This document shows, piece by piece, positions 43,248 through 53,234 of a DNA stretch of 64,000 nucleotides; the first letter of the stretch is position 1; each line of letters begins with the position of its first letter. A program made the position numbers and the translations under genes. The DNA comes from Alcaligenes sp. SDU_A2 (lineage in GTDB: Bacteria; Pseudomonadota; Gammaproteobacteria; Burkholderiales; Burkholderiaceae_B): contig NZ_CP151273.1 of NCBI RefSeq assembly GCF_038237375.1, forward strand, positions 496,001-560,000, in the 5' to 3' direction. The notes below the pieces were generated by a model. That model was not told the origin of the DNA and made no database searches. It saw only the letters and a program-made list of their open reading frames with translations.

Positions 43248-45680
43248 ATGACATCGAGTTCTTCCAGTGCGTTTACGGGCGCGGCCCGCGGCTTGCGCCG
43301 GGTGGCCGTTTGCGGTGCCGGCGTCATGGGGGCGCAGATTGCCGCCCATTGCGTGAATGCAGGCATACCGGTGGTACTTTTCGATCTGCCCGCCCGTGAG
43401 GGGCCCAAGAACGGCGTGGTCACGCGTGCCATCGCCCATTTGCGCAAGATGAATCCGTCACCTTTGGGCGCGCCGGAGCTGGCTGATCTGATCGAACCGG
43501 CCAACTACGAGGACGACCTGGAGCGGCTGGGTGATTGCGACCTGGTCATCGAGGCCATTGCCGAGCGCCTGGACTGGAAACAGGATCTGTACCGCAAGAT
43601 TGCTCCTGCGCTGCATCCGCAGGCCATCATTGCCAGCAATACGTCCGGGCTGTCCATTACGTCTTTGGCCGATGTGTTGCCCGAAGACTTGAGGCATCGT
43701 TTCTGCGGCGTGCACTTTTTCAATCCGCCGCGCTATATGAACCTGGTCGAGCTGATCGCCACCCGCTACACCCGGCCCGAACTGCTGGATACGTTGGAAA
43801 CCTTTTTGGTGTCGCAACTGGGCAAGGGTGTGGTGCGCGCCAAGGATACGCCTAACTTTATCGGCAACCGCATCGGTGTGTTCGGTATATTGTCTGTGTT
43901 TGAACAGGCGCGCCGCTTCGGGCTGAGCTACGAGCAGGTGGACGAGCTGACCGGCACGCGACTGGGTCGCGCCAAGTCCGGCACGTACCGCACGGCCGAT
44001 GTGGTGGGTCTGGATACCCTGGCCCATGTCATCCGCACCATGCAGGACCAATTGCCCGACGATAGTTTTCATGATTATTTCGGCTTGCCGCCCGAAGTCC
44101 AGGGCTTGATCGATGCCGGTGCCTTGGGCCAGAAGTCGGGGGCAGGTTTTTTCCGCAAGAAGGGCCGCGACATTCAGCGTTTCGACGTCCGGCAGCGCGA
44201 TTATGTGGCGGCCGACCAGGCGATAGATCCTGACGTCGCCGCCATCCTGGCGCAGCGCGATCCGACCGAGCGTCTGCGCCTGCTGCGCGAGTCCTCGCAT
44301 CCGCAGGCCCAATTTGTCTGGGCGGTGCTGCGTGACACCTTCCATTACAGCGCGGTGCATCTGCAGGACATTGCCGATAATGCCCGCCAGCTGGATCTGG
44401 CCCTGAAATGGGGCTTTGGCCACAAACAGGGGCCTTTCGAGATCTGGCAGTCGGCAGGCTGGCGTCAGGTAGCTCAGTGGATTGCCCAGGACATCGAGGA
44501 TGGCAAGGCCTTGAGCCGTCAGCCCTTGCCCGATTGGGCAACGCGCGGCCCGGTCTGGGAGGCGCAGGGCGTGCATACCGCGGCCGGTTCATGGAATCCG
44601 GCGCAAAGCCGTTTTGAAGGCCGCAGCCTGTTGTCGGTGTATGAACGTCAGATCGGCGCGCCGCTCTTGGTGGGCGAAGTGGATACGCTGGAGACACGCA
44701 CCGTGTTCGAGGACGAGTCCGTGCGTTGCTGGACCTTGCCCGCGCCCCATCCGCAGGATGTGCTGATTGTGTCGTTCAAGACCAAGATGCATACCTTGAG
44801 CCCGGGCGTGGTGCGCGGTCTGGTCAAGGCGGTGGAGCTGGCGCAGGCGTCTTTTCAGGCTCTGGTCATTGCCCAGTCCGGCGAGCCTTTTTCGGCCGGC
44901 GCGGATTTGAAAGCCATATTGCCGCTGTTCGAGCAGCGCGGTGTGGCGGCGGTTGAACCCATAGAACGCGAGATGCAGGACATGGTGCTGCGCCTGCGCT
45001 ACGCCCAGGTGCCGGTGGTCGCGGCGCTGGCCGGGCTGGCCTTGGGAGGCGGTTGTGAGCTGGCCGTCCATTGCGCGCACCGCGTGGCGCATTTTGAAAG
45101 TTATATCGGGCTGGTGGAAGTGGGCATAGGTCTGGTTCCGGGGGCCGGCGGGCTGGCCTATTGCGCGCGTCGTGCAGCCGAGTTGCAGGCGCAGGGTGCG
45201 CCGGATGCGCCTTTGCTGGCTTATCTGAAGCGTTTTGCCTTGGCGGTGGCGGGTGCCCAGGTGTCGCGTTCCGCTCTGGAGGCGCGCCAGATCGGCTATC
45301 TGCGCGAATCCGACACCATCGTCATGAATCGCCACGAACTGCTGTATGTGGCGGTGCGCCAGGCGCAGGCGCTGGCCTGCGCCGGATGGCGCGCGCCCCT
45401 GCCGTCCCGCTTTCCGGTGGCCGGGCGCGATGGCATTGCCACGCTCAAGGCGCAGTTGCTGAACATGCAGGTGGGCGGATTTATTTCCGATTACGACTTT
45501 CGCGTTGCCGAACAGGTTGCCACCGTGATCTGCGGGGGCGATGTCGATCCGGGTTCGCTGGTCGACGAGGCATGGATGCTGGCCCAGGAGCGGCAGGCCT
45601 TTCTGGAGCTGCTCAATTCGCCCAAGACGCAGGAACGGATTACCGGCATGTTGACCACCGGCAAGCCGGTGCGCAATTAA
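43248..45680 (+). CDS. 3-hydroxyacyl-CoA dehydrogenase / enoyl-CoA hydratase, FadN-like
   Basis: An 810-residue bifunctional beta-oxidation enzyme with the dehydrogenase at the N-terminus (NAD-binding VAVCGAGVMGAQIAAHCVNA near residue 20, GVHFFNPPRYMNLVELI near 155) and the enoyl-CoA hydratase at the C-terminus (FSAGADLKAILPL and ALGGGCELAVH near 600, LVEVGIGLVPGAGGL near 625). This order is that of FadN, the reverse of FadB. It catalyses hydration and oxidation of fatty acyl-CoA intermediates. The ATG at 43248 follows GGAGA; earlier in-frame codons give an atypical extension. Followed 19 bp later by a thiolase gene. Confidence 0.95.
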   Translation: MTSSSSSAFTGAARGLRRVAVCGAGVMGAQIAAHCVNAGIPVVLFDLPAREGPKNGVVTRAIAHLRKMNPSPLGAPELADLIEPANYEDDLERLGDCDLVIEAIAERLDWKQDLYRKIAPALHPQAIIASNTSGLSITSLADVLPEDLRHRFCGVHFFNPPRYMNLVELIATRYTRPELLDTLETFLVSQLGKGVVRAKDTPNFIGNRIGVFGILSVFEQARRFGLSYEQVDELTGTRLGRAKSGTYRTADVVGLDTLAHVIRTMQDQLPDDSFHDYFGLPPEVQGLIDAGALGQKSGAGFFRKKGRDIQRFDVRQRDYVAADQAIDPDVAAILAQRDPTERLRLLRESSHPQAQFVWAVLRDTFHYSAVHLQDIADNARQLDLALKWGFGHKQGPFEIWQSAGWRQVAQWIAQDIEDGKALSRQPLPDWATRGPVWEAQGVHTAAGSWNPAQSRFEGRSLLSVYERQIGAPLLVGEVDTLETRTVFEDESVRCWTLPAPHPQDVLIVSFKTKMHTLSPGVVRGLVKAVELAQASFQALVIAQSGEPFSAGADLKAILPLFEQRGVAAVEPIEREMQDMVLRLRYAQVPVVAALAGLALGGGCELAVHCAHRVAHFESYIGLVEVGIGLVPGAGGLAYCARRAAELQAQGAPDAPLLAYLKRFALAVAGAQVSRSALEARQIGYLRESDTIVMNRHELLYVAVRQAQALACAGWRAPLPSRFPVAGRDGIATLKAQLLNMQVGGFISDYDFRVAEQVATVICGGDVDPGSLVDEAWMLAQERQAFLELLNSPKTQERITGMLTTGKPVRN

Positions 45681-45699
45681 GCCCGATCAAGGAGCTGAT

Positions 45700-46893
45700 A
45701 TGACAGTGCAACAAGCATATATCGTGGCGGCCAAGCGCACGCCCATCGGCAAAGCGCCTCGCGGCGTGTTTTCGTCCTTGCGGCCTGACGAGCTGCTGGC
45801 CCATACGGTACAAGGTGTTCTGGCGCAGCAACCCGGGCTGGACCCGGCCGCCATCGAGGATCTGGTAGCCGGCTGCGCCTTGCCCGAAGGGCCGCAGGGT
45901 TTCAATGTGGCCCGTATTTCGGCCTTGTTGGCGGGGTTGCCGTATACCGTGCCGGGCATGACGGTGAACCGGTTCTGCGCATCGGGTCTGTCCGCCATTG
46001 CCATCGCCGCCGACCGGATTCGTTCCGGGCAGGCCGATGTCATCCTGGCGGCAGGGGTGGAGTCCATGAGTCAGGTGCCGGTCATGGGCGTCAGCACCAC
46101 GTTCAGCCCGGACATCTTCGCTTCCGAAGAAAATTACGGCATTGCGTATGGCATGGGCCTGACCGCCGAGGAAGTGGCGCGGGAATGGAAGGTGTCGCGC
46201 GAAGATCAAGATGCGTTTGCCTTGGCTTCCCATCAGAAGGCCATAAAGGCGTGGGAGTCGGGCGAGTTTTCGGACGAAATCCTGCCGGTCACCGTGACCC
46301 GGCGACAGCCCGACCTGGACAGCCTGGAAGTGGCCGAGCAGGTCAAGGTCATCAGCCGTGACGAAGGCCCGCGCTCGGACACCAGTCTGGACGCGCTGTC
46401 CCGATTGCGGCCGGTGTTCGCGGCTAAAGGGTCGGTCACGGCGGGGAACAGTTCTCAGACCTCGGATGGGGCGGGGGCTTTGCTGGTGGTGTCCGAGCGC
46501 GCACTGCGCACTCATAACCTGACTCCGTTGGCGCGGTTCGTGTCGTTTTCGGTACGTGGCGTGCCGCCGGAAATCATGGGCATAGGACCGAAAGAAGCGG
46601 TGCCGCATGCTCTGGCGTTGGCCGGCTTGAAGCAAGACCAAATGGGCTGGATCGAGCTGAACGAAGCCTTTGCCGCCCAGTCGCTGGCTGTGATCCGTGA
46701 TCTTGGGCTGGACCCGGCGCGCGTCAATCCGCTGGGCGGGGCTATTGCGATGGGGCATCCGCTGGGTGCGACCGGTGCCATGCGTGCCGCTACGGTGGTG
46801 CATGCCTTGCAACGCCGAAAACTGCAGTACGGTATGTTGACCATGTGCATAGGCACGGGCATGGGGGCGGCCGGTATTTTTGAACGTGCTTGA
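45700..46893 (+). CDS. Acetyl-CoA acyltransferase (3-ketoacyl-CoA thiolase)
   Basis: A 397-residue thiolase completing the beta-oxidation cycle. The nucleophile is Cys93 in NRFCASGLSAI, with His353 in AMGHPLGATGA and Cys383 in CIGTGMGAAG. Together with the upstream fusion enzyme it covers three of the four beta-oxidation steps; the acyl-CoA dehydrogenase is not in the window. FadA/FadI type rather than biosynthetic, judged from operon context. Confidence 0.95.
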   Translation: MTVQQAYIVAAKRTPIGKAPRGVFSSLRPDELLAHTVQGVLAQQPGLDPAAIEDLVAGCALPEGPQGFNVARISALLAGLPYTVPGMTVNRFCASGLSAIAIAADRIRSGQADVILAAGVESMSQVPVMGVSTTFSPDIFASEENYGIAYGMGLTAEEVAREWKVSREDQDAFALASHQKAIKAWESGEFSDEILPVTVTRRQPDLDSLEVAEQVKVISRDEGPRSDTSLDALSRLRPVFAAKGSVTAGNSSQTSDGAGALLVVSERALRTHNLTPLARFVSFSVRGVPPEIMGIGPKEAVPHALALAGLKQDQMGWIELNEAFAAQSLAVIRDLGLDPARVNPLGGAIAMGHPLGATGAMRAATVVHALQRRKLQYGMLTMCIGTGMGAAGIFERA

Positions 46894-46908
46894 TCCGGGC
46901 CCGGATGC

Positions 46909-46943
46909 GATCTGCGCGTGCGTGGCACTTGCACGCGCAGATC
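46909..46943. other. Perfect 13-bp inverted repeat after the thiolase gene
   Basis: GATCTGCGCGTGC (46909-46921) and its exact complement (46931-46943) with a 9-nt loop. No T-run follows, so it is not a standard terminator; it may be a Rho-independent-like RNA end or a protein site. Confidence 0.6.
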
Positions 46944-47163
46944 GCGCCCTGCCCGTCTGTGTGACAAGGGCATCGGAGTGGATATTCGCCCGGACCATGG
47001 CCGTATGACCGCGCGCCACGGCTGAGCCGGCCCGATAGTGTAAGTAAATTTGCTTAAAACCCGCTAAATGTCAAAAAAGTAAAGGTTTGTTGTTGTCATA
47101 GAGTCGACATAGGCGGCGGCCATAGTCCTTTCCATGTTTTGAACCGCTCTACATGGAGGATGT

Positions 47164-47760
47164 ATGGGATTGCCCGTACGCATGGTATCCGGCTTGCATG
47201 TTCCCCCTTTGTTCTGGCAGGCACGGGTGAAGGCCCGCTTGGAGTCGGGGCAATTCGAGGTGGACTGCGGCGAGCGTGCCTGGGTCGTGCCGGTGGCAGT
47301 CAGTTGCCTGGTGCAGCCGCAGGCCGGCGACAAAGTTTGGGTGGGCGGTGCAGATGGCGAACAGGCCTATGTGTTTGCCGTGCTCGAACGCCCGCAAGGC
47401 GGCGCTTTGCATCTGGTGGCCGAGCAGGGCCTGCACGTCCAGTCCAACCAGGGTGATATCCATATATCGTCGGCGGCGGATCTGTCGCTGCAATCGGCGG
47501 GCCATCTGCGGCAGTCGGGTCGGGAGTTGAGCCTGACCACAGGCACATTGCGCATCTTGGCCAAGATGCACGAGACGGTGGCCGACCGGCTCTCGCAGGT
47601 GTGCAACCATGTTTTCAGGCTGACCGAAAAAGAAGAATGCTGGCGGGGCGGACGCATGGATGTGCAGGCCCAGCACCAGTTACGCCTGCATGCACGGCAC
47701 ACCTTGATGACCGCGCGCGAACTGGTCAAGGTGGATGCCGACCAGATTCATATGGGATAA
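47164..47760 (+). CDS. DUF3540 domain-containing T6SS-associated protein
   Basis: A 198-residue protein of the DUF3540 family, found next to vgrG in type VI secretion clusters. The OB-like N-terminal part (QARVKARLESGQFEVDCGER, QAGDKVWVGGADGEQAYVFA) resembles the gp5 OB fold of VgrG, and the later half has repeating beta segments (HVQSNQGDIHISSAADLSL). It may cap or assist the spike; function is not known. Begins the cassette; GGAGGA lies 3 bases before the ATG, so the spacing is tight. Ends 9 bp before vgrG. Confidence 0.85.
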   Translation: MGLPVRMVSGLHVPPLFWQARVKARLESGQFEVDCGERAWVVPVAVSCLVQPQAGDKVWVGGADGEQAYVFAVLERPQGGALHLVAEQGLHVQSNQGDIHISSAADLSLQSAGHLRQSGRELSLTTGTLRILAKMHETVADRLSQVCNHVFRLTEKEECWRGGRMDVQAQHQLRLHARHTLMTARELVKVDADQIHMG

Positions 47761-47769
47761 GGACAGACC

Positions 47770-50121
47770 ATGCTGACAGAACGTCTTGTTCAAGTGCATA
47801 GTCCTTTGGGACCGGGCGCCTTGTTGTTTCACGCCTTGCAGGGCCGGGAAGGGTTGTCCCAGCCGTTTGAGTTGCAGGCCGATGTGCTGTGTACGACGCC
47901 CTTGTTGGATCTGCGCGGCCTGCTGGGCGAGTCCTTGAGTCTCGAGATCAAGACCGTCAGCGGATTGCCGCGTTTTCTGGATGGCCGCATCAGTGCATTT
48001 CGCTTGCTGGGCAAGACCGGGCGCAGCGACCGCTTCTACACCTATAGGGCAACGCTGCGTCCTTGGCTCTGGTTCTTGAGCCAGAACATGGACAGCCGCA
48101 TTTTCCAGGAAAAGACAGTACCCGAAGTGCTGCAGGAGGTGCTGGGCCGCTATTCTTTCGCGTGGGAAGTGCGTTTGACGCAGGACTATCCCCGCCAGAC
48201 GTACTGTGTCCAGTATCAGGAAAGCGATTTTCAGTTTGTCAGCCGCCTGATGGAGCGCGAAGGCATTTACTACTGGTTCGAGCACAGGCAAGGCGCGCAT
48301 ACCTTGGTCATGGCCGACGATGTAGGGCAGCATGCCGCCGCGCCGTGGCTGGCCGAGCTGCCCTTTGTGTCACCGGACCGGGTCGCGCATCCCGATGTGG
48401 AGCACATCCATGCCTGGCATCCTTACGAGCAGGTGACGCCGGGCCGATACGCCACCGCCGATTACGATTATTGCAAGCCGGGGGCCAGCCTGGATGCGGC
48501 CCGCAGCAATCCAGCCCAGCATGCATTGGGCGATCTGGAGGTCTACGAATGGGCAGGGGGCTATACCGAGCCCGAGCATGGCGAGCATTACTCGCGTCTG
48601 CGCCTGGAGGCCTTGCAGGCAGTGCGCAGTCAGGCGCAGGCCCAGACCAATGCCCGTGGCGTGGCCCCGGGCTATCTGCTGGCTGTGCGCAACCACCCGC
48701 GTCCCGAGGACAATCGTGACTACTTGGTGACCCAAGCTGATTACGACTTTCTGGATGCGGGACAGGTGGGCGATGCCAGGGTGGCCAGCCATTATTTCGT
48801 CGACTTTCTGGTCATGCCGGCCAGTCAGCCCTATCGTCCGGTACGTCGCACTCCCGTGCCGCGCACGTATGGTCCGCAGACGGCCCGCGTGGCGGGTAAA
48901 AGTGGCGAACAGTTGTGGACGGATCAGTACGGGCGCATCAAGGTTCAGTTCCTGTGGGATCGGTACGGTCAGGCGAACGAGAACAGTTCGTGCTGGCTGC
49001 GCGTGTCCAGTCCGTGGGCGGGGGGCGGCTTTGGGGGGATTCAGTTGCCGCGCGTCGGCGACGAGGTGATTGTGGATTTTCTGGGCGGCGACCCGGACCG
49101 CCCGATTGTAGTGGGCCGTGTCTATAACGCCAGCAATATGCCGCCGTGGAACCTGCCGGACAATGCGACGCAAAGCGGCTTTTTGAGTCGTTCCAAGGAT
49201 GGCGACCCCAGCAATGCCAATGCCTTCATGTTCGAGGACAGAGCCGGTCAGGAGCGTATCTGGCTGCATGCCGAGCGCAATCTGGATACCGAGATCGAAG
49301 GCGACGAAACGCATACCGTCGATGGCAATCGGACCACCACGGTCTTGGGGCACGACCAACTGACGGTGATGGCGACCCGTACCACGTCGGTGCAGGCGTT
49401 GGAGACGGAGACGTTCCACAGCGGCGTGCTGCGCAGCGTGGCCGGCGCGGTGGATGAAACCATCGAAGGCGAGCAGACGCTGACCCATACAGGGGATGTG
49501 ACGCGCACCGTTACCGGGAATGTGACCGACACGTTGACGGGTGAGCTGACCGAGACGATTACCGGCGATGTGACCCAGACCGTGACAGGCGAGGTGACCG
49601 ACTCCATTACCGGTACGTGCCATTCCACGCAGACCGGCGACTATACGCGCACGGTGACCGGCGCGGTCGATTACACCGTAACGGGTGACGTGAAGGAAAC
49701 GGTGACCGGTAATGTGGACGTGAGCACGACCGGTAACATCATCGATACCTTGACCGGGGATCTGACCAAAAGCATTTCCGGCCCGGTGAATATTACCGCC
49801 GCCACCGGCGTCAATATCACCACGCCTAGCTGGAAGGTCAATGTGACCAGTTCGGAGAAGTGGTGGATTCCGCATACAGAAAAAGTTACGGGGTTCCGTC
49901 TGAACGGCACGATGTCATCTTTGGATGCCTGGGGCGTGCGGGCGCAGGTGTATGGCATCAATTTCCAGGCGGCGGTGTTCAAAATGGATCATTCCAAGTT
50001 CAAGGACGAAGATGCCTACGTGAACCTGAAGAAAAGCGCGGTCTATCTGGGTAAGCAGGCTGTGCGTGTCGGCAGTTCGGCCTTGCGGCTGGCCAAGTCC
50101 GGCTTGCATGTTTTTTTCTGA
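47770..50121 (+). CDS. vgrG: T6SS spike protein VgrG
   Basis: A 783-residue trimeric spike protein. The gp27-like base covers about residues 1-370 (RLVQVHSPLGPGALLFHALQG start), followed by the gp5 OB fold (YGRIKVQFLWDRYGQ, then WAGGGFGGIQLPRVGDEVIVDF near residue 420). Residues about 570-680 are a long run of imperfect octad repeats of the type GxVTxTVT, expected to form a triple-stranded beta-helix needle. The last 80 residues are unlike the repeats (WWIPHTEKVTGFRLNG onwards) and probably bind the tip protein encoded downstream. No enzymatic domain seen. Confidence 0.95.
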   Translation: MLTERLVQVHSPLGPGALLFHALQGREGLSQPFELQADVLCTTPLLDLRGLLGESLSLEIKTVSGLPRFLDGRISAFRLLGKTGRSDRFYTYRATLRPWLWFLSQNMDSRIFQEKTVPEVLQEVLGRYSFAWEVRLTQDYPRQTYCVQYQESDFQFVSRLMEREGIYYWFEHRQGAHTLVMADDVGQHAAAPWLAELPFVSPDRVAHPDVEHIHAWHPYEQVTPGRYATADYDYCKPGASLDAARSNPAQHALGDLEVYEWAGGYTEPEHGEHYSRLRLEALQAVRSQAQAQTNARGVAPGYLLAVRNHPRPEDNRDYLVTQADYDFLDAGQVGDARVASHYFVDFLVMPASQPYRPVRRTPVPRTYGPQTARVAGKSGEQLWTDQYGRIKVQFLWDRYGQANENSSCWLRVSSPWAGGGFGGIQLPRVGDEVIVDFLGGDPDRPIVVGRVYNASNMPPWNLPDNATQSGFLSRSKDGDPSNANAFMFEDRAGQERIWLHAERNLDTEIEGDETHTVDGNRTTTVLGHDQLTVMATRTTSVQALETETFHSGVLRSVAGAVDETIEGEQTLTHTGDVTRTVTGNVTDTLTGELTETITGDVTQTVTGEVTDSITGTCHSTQTGDYTRTVTGAVDYTVTGDVKETVTGNVDVSTTGNIIDTLTGDLTKSISGPVNITAATGVNITTPSWKVNVTSSEKWWIPHTEKVTGFRLNGTMSSLDAWGVRAQVYGINFQAAVFKMDHSKFKDEDAYVNLKKSAVYLGKQAVRVGSSALRLAKSGLHVFF

Positions 50122-50135
50122 ATGCAGGGCCGGCC

Positions 50136-50624
50136 ATGATTGAACAGCTTTTATGGATGGTGTTCTGTGTTGTGATGGCCGCCATCATGATCTGGATCGG
50201 CGTGGCGCTGGAGTGGCGCGACTTTTTGCCGTATCTGGTGGTGGTGCCGCTATTGGTTGCGGCGGGTGGGTTTGTGTCCAGTTATCGGGGCTTTTTGCGC
50301 TATTGGCGTGCCTGGCCCGAGCAGCGCCTGTATCAGTCTTTGCACGCGCAAGGGGTGCAGTCCCAGCCAGCCGCGATTGTGCATCAAGAGGAACTGCTGC
50401 CGGGGGTGTTCAAGTCGGCGTATCCCTTGCTGCGCTTGAGCCTGGATGTGGCTGGGCGACAGACCCATGTTGATGTGCTGGTCCAGCCCGAGCTGTCTGC
50501 CCGGTTCCGGCCCGGCCGCGCCGTGGCCGTGCTGTGCGATCCCGATGTGCCGGAACGCTGCGCACTGGATCGCGAACATGTCGTGTTGCAACACAAACCC
50601 GCATCGAACTCCTATGGCGACTGA
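50136..50624 (+). CDS. Small membrane protein in T6SS cassette (DUF3592-like, tentative)
   Basis: A 162-residue protein with two N-terminal transmembrane segments (about 4-24 and 30-48) and a soluble C-terminal beta-rich domain (YPLLRLSLDVAGRQTHVDVLV). The layout reminds me of DUF3592 proteins but the match is not certain. Encoded 15 bp after vgrG and 88 bp before the DUF2169 gene; such genes in T6SS islands sometimes protect the producer or aid delivery. Function unknown. Confidence 0.6.
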   Translation: MIEQLLWMVFCVVMAAIMIWIGVALEWRDFLPYLVVVPLLVAAGGFVSSYRGFLRYWRAWPEQRLYQSLHAQGVQSQPAAIVHQEELLPGVFKSAYPLLRLSLDVAGRQTHVDVLVQPELSARFRPGRAVAVLCDPDVPERCALDREHVVLQHKPASNSYGD

Positions 50625-50711
50625 TTATGTGTTTGTTGCCCGTAGCGGCAGCAGTATGGACGCACCCTGGAAGGAAATGGTCTTGTCGGCAACGAAGAAG
50701 GGCAGGTTCGC

Positions 50712-53234
50712 ATGCGTATTGTGAAGCCGTTGCGTCTGGGCATATTGGCACGCCCCTGGAGTTGGCGCGGGCGGCATGCGTTGGGGCTGTCGGTGCAAGC
50801 CTGGTGTTCGATGGATGAGCCCCATTTGCTGGGTACGGATGCGCGGATGTGGCAGGGGGTGTCGGGCCTGATTTTGCCGGACGAAGTACTGGATCTGGGC
50901 TTGCCCAAGCCCTGCGCCGAGTTTCTGGTGTCTGGACACGCCTGTGCACCGTATGGTGAGCCGGTGTCTCAATTGGCCGTCAAGGCGCGTGTCGGCCCGA
51001 TAGAGAAAAAGCTGGCGGTGTTCGGGCAACGGGAATGGCGGCAGGCACAGCCAGGCGTAGCAGACGTGTTTACCCGTGTGCCATTGGATGGCACACGCAG
51101 TTGGGGCGGGCCGCAGGACCTTGAAAACCCGGCCGGCATGGGCATGATCGCCGCTGTGCCCGGCCAGCCGCTGTGCTTGCCGCAGGTGGAGGCGTGGGAA
51201 GGGCGTTTGCAACGGGCAGGCCAGACGGGTCAGGTGGCAGGTCTAGGGCCGGTGTCGCCCTTGCGGCCGCGTCGCTTTCGTCTGGCAGGTCAGTATGATC
51301 CGGCCTGGTTGCAGGGTGATCCGGGCACGATGCTGGACAGCCTTGACCCGCATTTTTTCAATGCGGCGGAGCCGGATCAATGGTGGCGTCAGCACAGCCA
51401 CTGGCCGGTGGATACCATGTGGGAGCTGCATCATTTGAATGCCCAGCGGCCCGAGTGGCGTGGCACATTGCCGCGCTGGCAGGCAGCCTGCTGGTATCAA
51501 GACCGTCGCGTGCCCGGTCTGCAAAAGCAGGATCTGGCGTTGACAACGGTTTGGTTTTTTCCCGACCTGGGTCATATGCTGCTGCTGTATCAGGGCAGCG
51601 TGCCGGTTCAGGACGCCCAGGCCCAGGATATACGCCTGTTGATGCCGGCGCTGGAGCCGCTGGGGCAGCCGCGTGCTCAGGCGCATTACGAACGTGTGCT
51701 GCGCCAGCGCAGCCAGGGCGATCAGGCTGGTTTGTTTGCGCTGCGCGACCAGGATCTGGTGCCGGGCGAGTCGTGCGCACCTGTGGATCTGTTGCCGTCG
51801 ACGGGGCCGGACCCCTTGGCCGTGACGATGCGCACGCGCCTGGAACGATGGGCGCAGGACGCGGCGGCAGGGCATCCCGAGTGGCAAGAGGGCTTGTCCA
51901 GCTTGGCGCAGGCCGGGCCCCACACGGCCGCCGATCTGGATCAGACCGACTGGGTACAGCAGGTACGCCAGGCCAATCGTCAGCAATGGGATGCGCGCGC
52001 CCGGATGGCGGCCGGTTTGGCGCAAGTGGAGCAGGGGCAGGGCGATTCACCTTTTCAGGACGCGGTGACTCGGCGTGTGTCGGTGCGCGAAACAAGCCGT
52101 TTGTTGCTGGATATGACGTCTATCGCTCCAGAGCAGGCATCGCTTGCTGCAACGCTGGGCAAGCCGATGGAGCAGGCGCAGCGCGCTTTGCAGGTCTATG
52201 CGCCGGCTCCGCCGCCGCCCTCATCCTTGCGCCAGCAGCGCATGCGCAGGCGCGTGGCGCTGATTCTGGCCGGGACGCGCAATCTGTCGGGCTTGGATCT
52301 AAGCGGCCTGGACCTGCGGGATTTTGATTTTTCCGGGGTGCGCTGCGTAGGCACCTGTTTCGATGATGCGGTCCTGGTGCGGGGACGGTTTGCGGGCGCG
52401 GATTGTTCGGGTGCTAGCTTTGTGCGGGCGCGGTTGGAGCAGGTCCAGTTCGAGGCGATTCAATTGGATGATGCCGATTTCAGTTCGGCGGTGTTGCAGT
52501 CGGTGCGCTTTCACGCCGTGCAGGCCGCACGCTGGCAGATGCGCCAGTCCAGTTGGCAGAATGCGAGTTTTACGGACTGTACCTTGCAAGAGCAGGAATG
52601 GCTGGACGTGGATGTGCAGCAGTGTGTGTTTCAGGCCTCGCATTTGCGGCAAGTGCAGTATTTGATGCGCTCTCGCCTGTCGGGCCTGTCGTATCACGAG
52701 TGCAGGTTGGAGCAGTGCATGTGGCTGGACTGTGACACGCGGAATCTGTCCTTGCGGGGCTCTACGCTGACCGAGTCGTCCTGGCTGTTGGGTGTGCTGG
52801 ATGGCCGTGTGGATTGCGCGCAGACGGTTTGGCGCACCAGCGTGGTGCATGGGCTGGGCCTGCCGGGTTCGGACTGGAGCGGGGCGCAGTTGGAAGAAAG
52901 CAATCTGCGGGACGTGGATTTGTCGCATGCTCTTTTCGAGGGTGCGAGCCTGGTGCGCTGCGACCTGTCCGGTGCGGATCTGCGCGGTTCCCGCTGGCAT
53001 CAGACGCGCATGAGCGACTGTCTGTTGCTGGACGCGGATTTAAGTCAGGCGATGCTCAGTCATGTGGATATGAGCCAGAGCCTGGCAGGCGGAGCCCGTT
53101 TGCAAGGCGCGCAGCTGGATACGGTTAATTTGTTTCGGGCCGACTTGGTGGGCGTTCAGACCGACTCCCGCACGCATAGCCGGCGAGTGTATCTGCGCGC
53201 GGCGCGTCGTGAGCCGTCGGGAGGGCAGGCGTGA
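50712..53234 (+). CDS. DUF2169-pentapeptide repeat fusion protein
   Basis: An 840-residue protein. The first 330 residues match DUF2169 (MRIVKPLRLGILARPW, then DEVLDLGLPKPCAEFLVSGH near residue 60 and FFNAAEPDQWW near 210). DUF2169 proteins are adaptors that load PAAR-like effectors onto VgrG, as Atu3641 does for Tde2 in Agrobacterium. After a helical linker, residues about 515-820 form a pentapeptide-repeat array (LSGLDLSGLDLRDFDFSG and so on) with many Cys, Trp and Arg in outward positions. The fusion suggests the adaptor also carries a rigid beta-helix arm. Overlaps the next gene by 4 bp. Confidence 0.88.
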   Translation: MRIVKPLRLGILARPWSWRGRHALGLSVQAWCSMDEPHLLGTDARMWQGVSGLILPDEVLDLGLPKPCAEFLVSGHACAPYGEPVSQLAVKARVGPIEKKLAVFGQREWRQAQPGVADVFTRVPLDGTRSWGGPQDLENPAGMGMIAAVPGQPLCLPQVEAWEGRLQRAGQTGQVAGLGPVSPLRPRRFRLAGQYDPAWLQGDPGTMLDSLDPHFFNAAEPDQWWRQHSHWPVDTMWELHHLNAQRPEWRGTLPRWQAACWYQDRRVPGLQKQDLALTTVWFFPDLGHMLLLYQGSVPVQDAQAQDIRLLMPALEPLGQPRAQAHYERVLRQRSQGDQAGLFALRDQDLVPGESCAPVDLLPSTGPDPLAVTMRTRLERWAQDAAAGHPEWQEGLSSLAQAGPHTAADLDQTDWVQQVRQANRQQWDARARMAAGLAQVEQGQGDSPFQDAVTRRVSVRETSRLLLDMTSIAPEQASLAATLGKPMEQAQRALQVYAPAPPPPSSLRQQRMRRRVALILAGTRNLSGLDLSGLDLRDFDFSGVRCVGTCFDDAVLVRGRFAGADCSGASFVRARLEQVQFEAIQLDDADFSSAVLQSVRFHAVQAARWQMRQSSWQNASFTDCTLQEQEWLDVDVQQCVFQASHLRQVQYLMRSRLSGLSYHECRLEQCMWLDCDTRNLSLRGSTLTESSWLLGVLDGRVDCAQTVWRTSVVHGLGLPGSDWSGAQLEESNLRDVDLSHALFEGASLVRCDLSGADLRGSRWHQTRMSDCLLLDADLSQAMLSHVDMSQSLAGGARLQGAQLDTVNLFRADLVGVQTDSRTHSRRVYLRAARREPSGGQA

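Noticed and set aside
46909-46943. Intrinsic terminator after the thiolase gene
   Set aside because: The inverted repeat is perfect but no T-run follows on either strand, so it is listed only as an inverted repeat.
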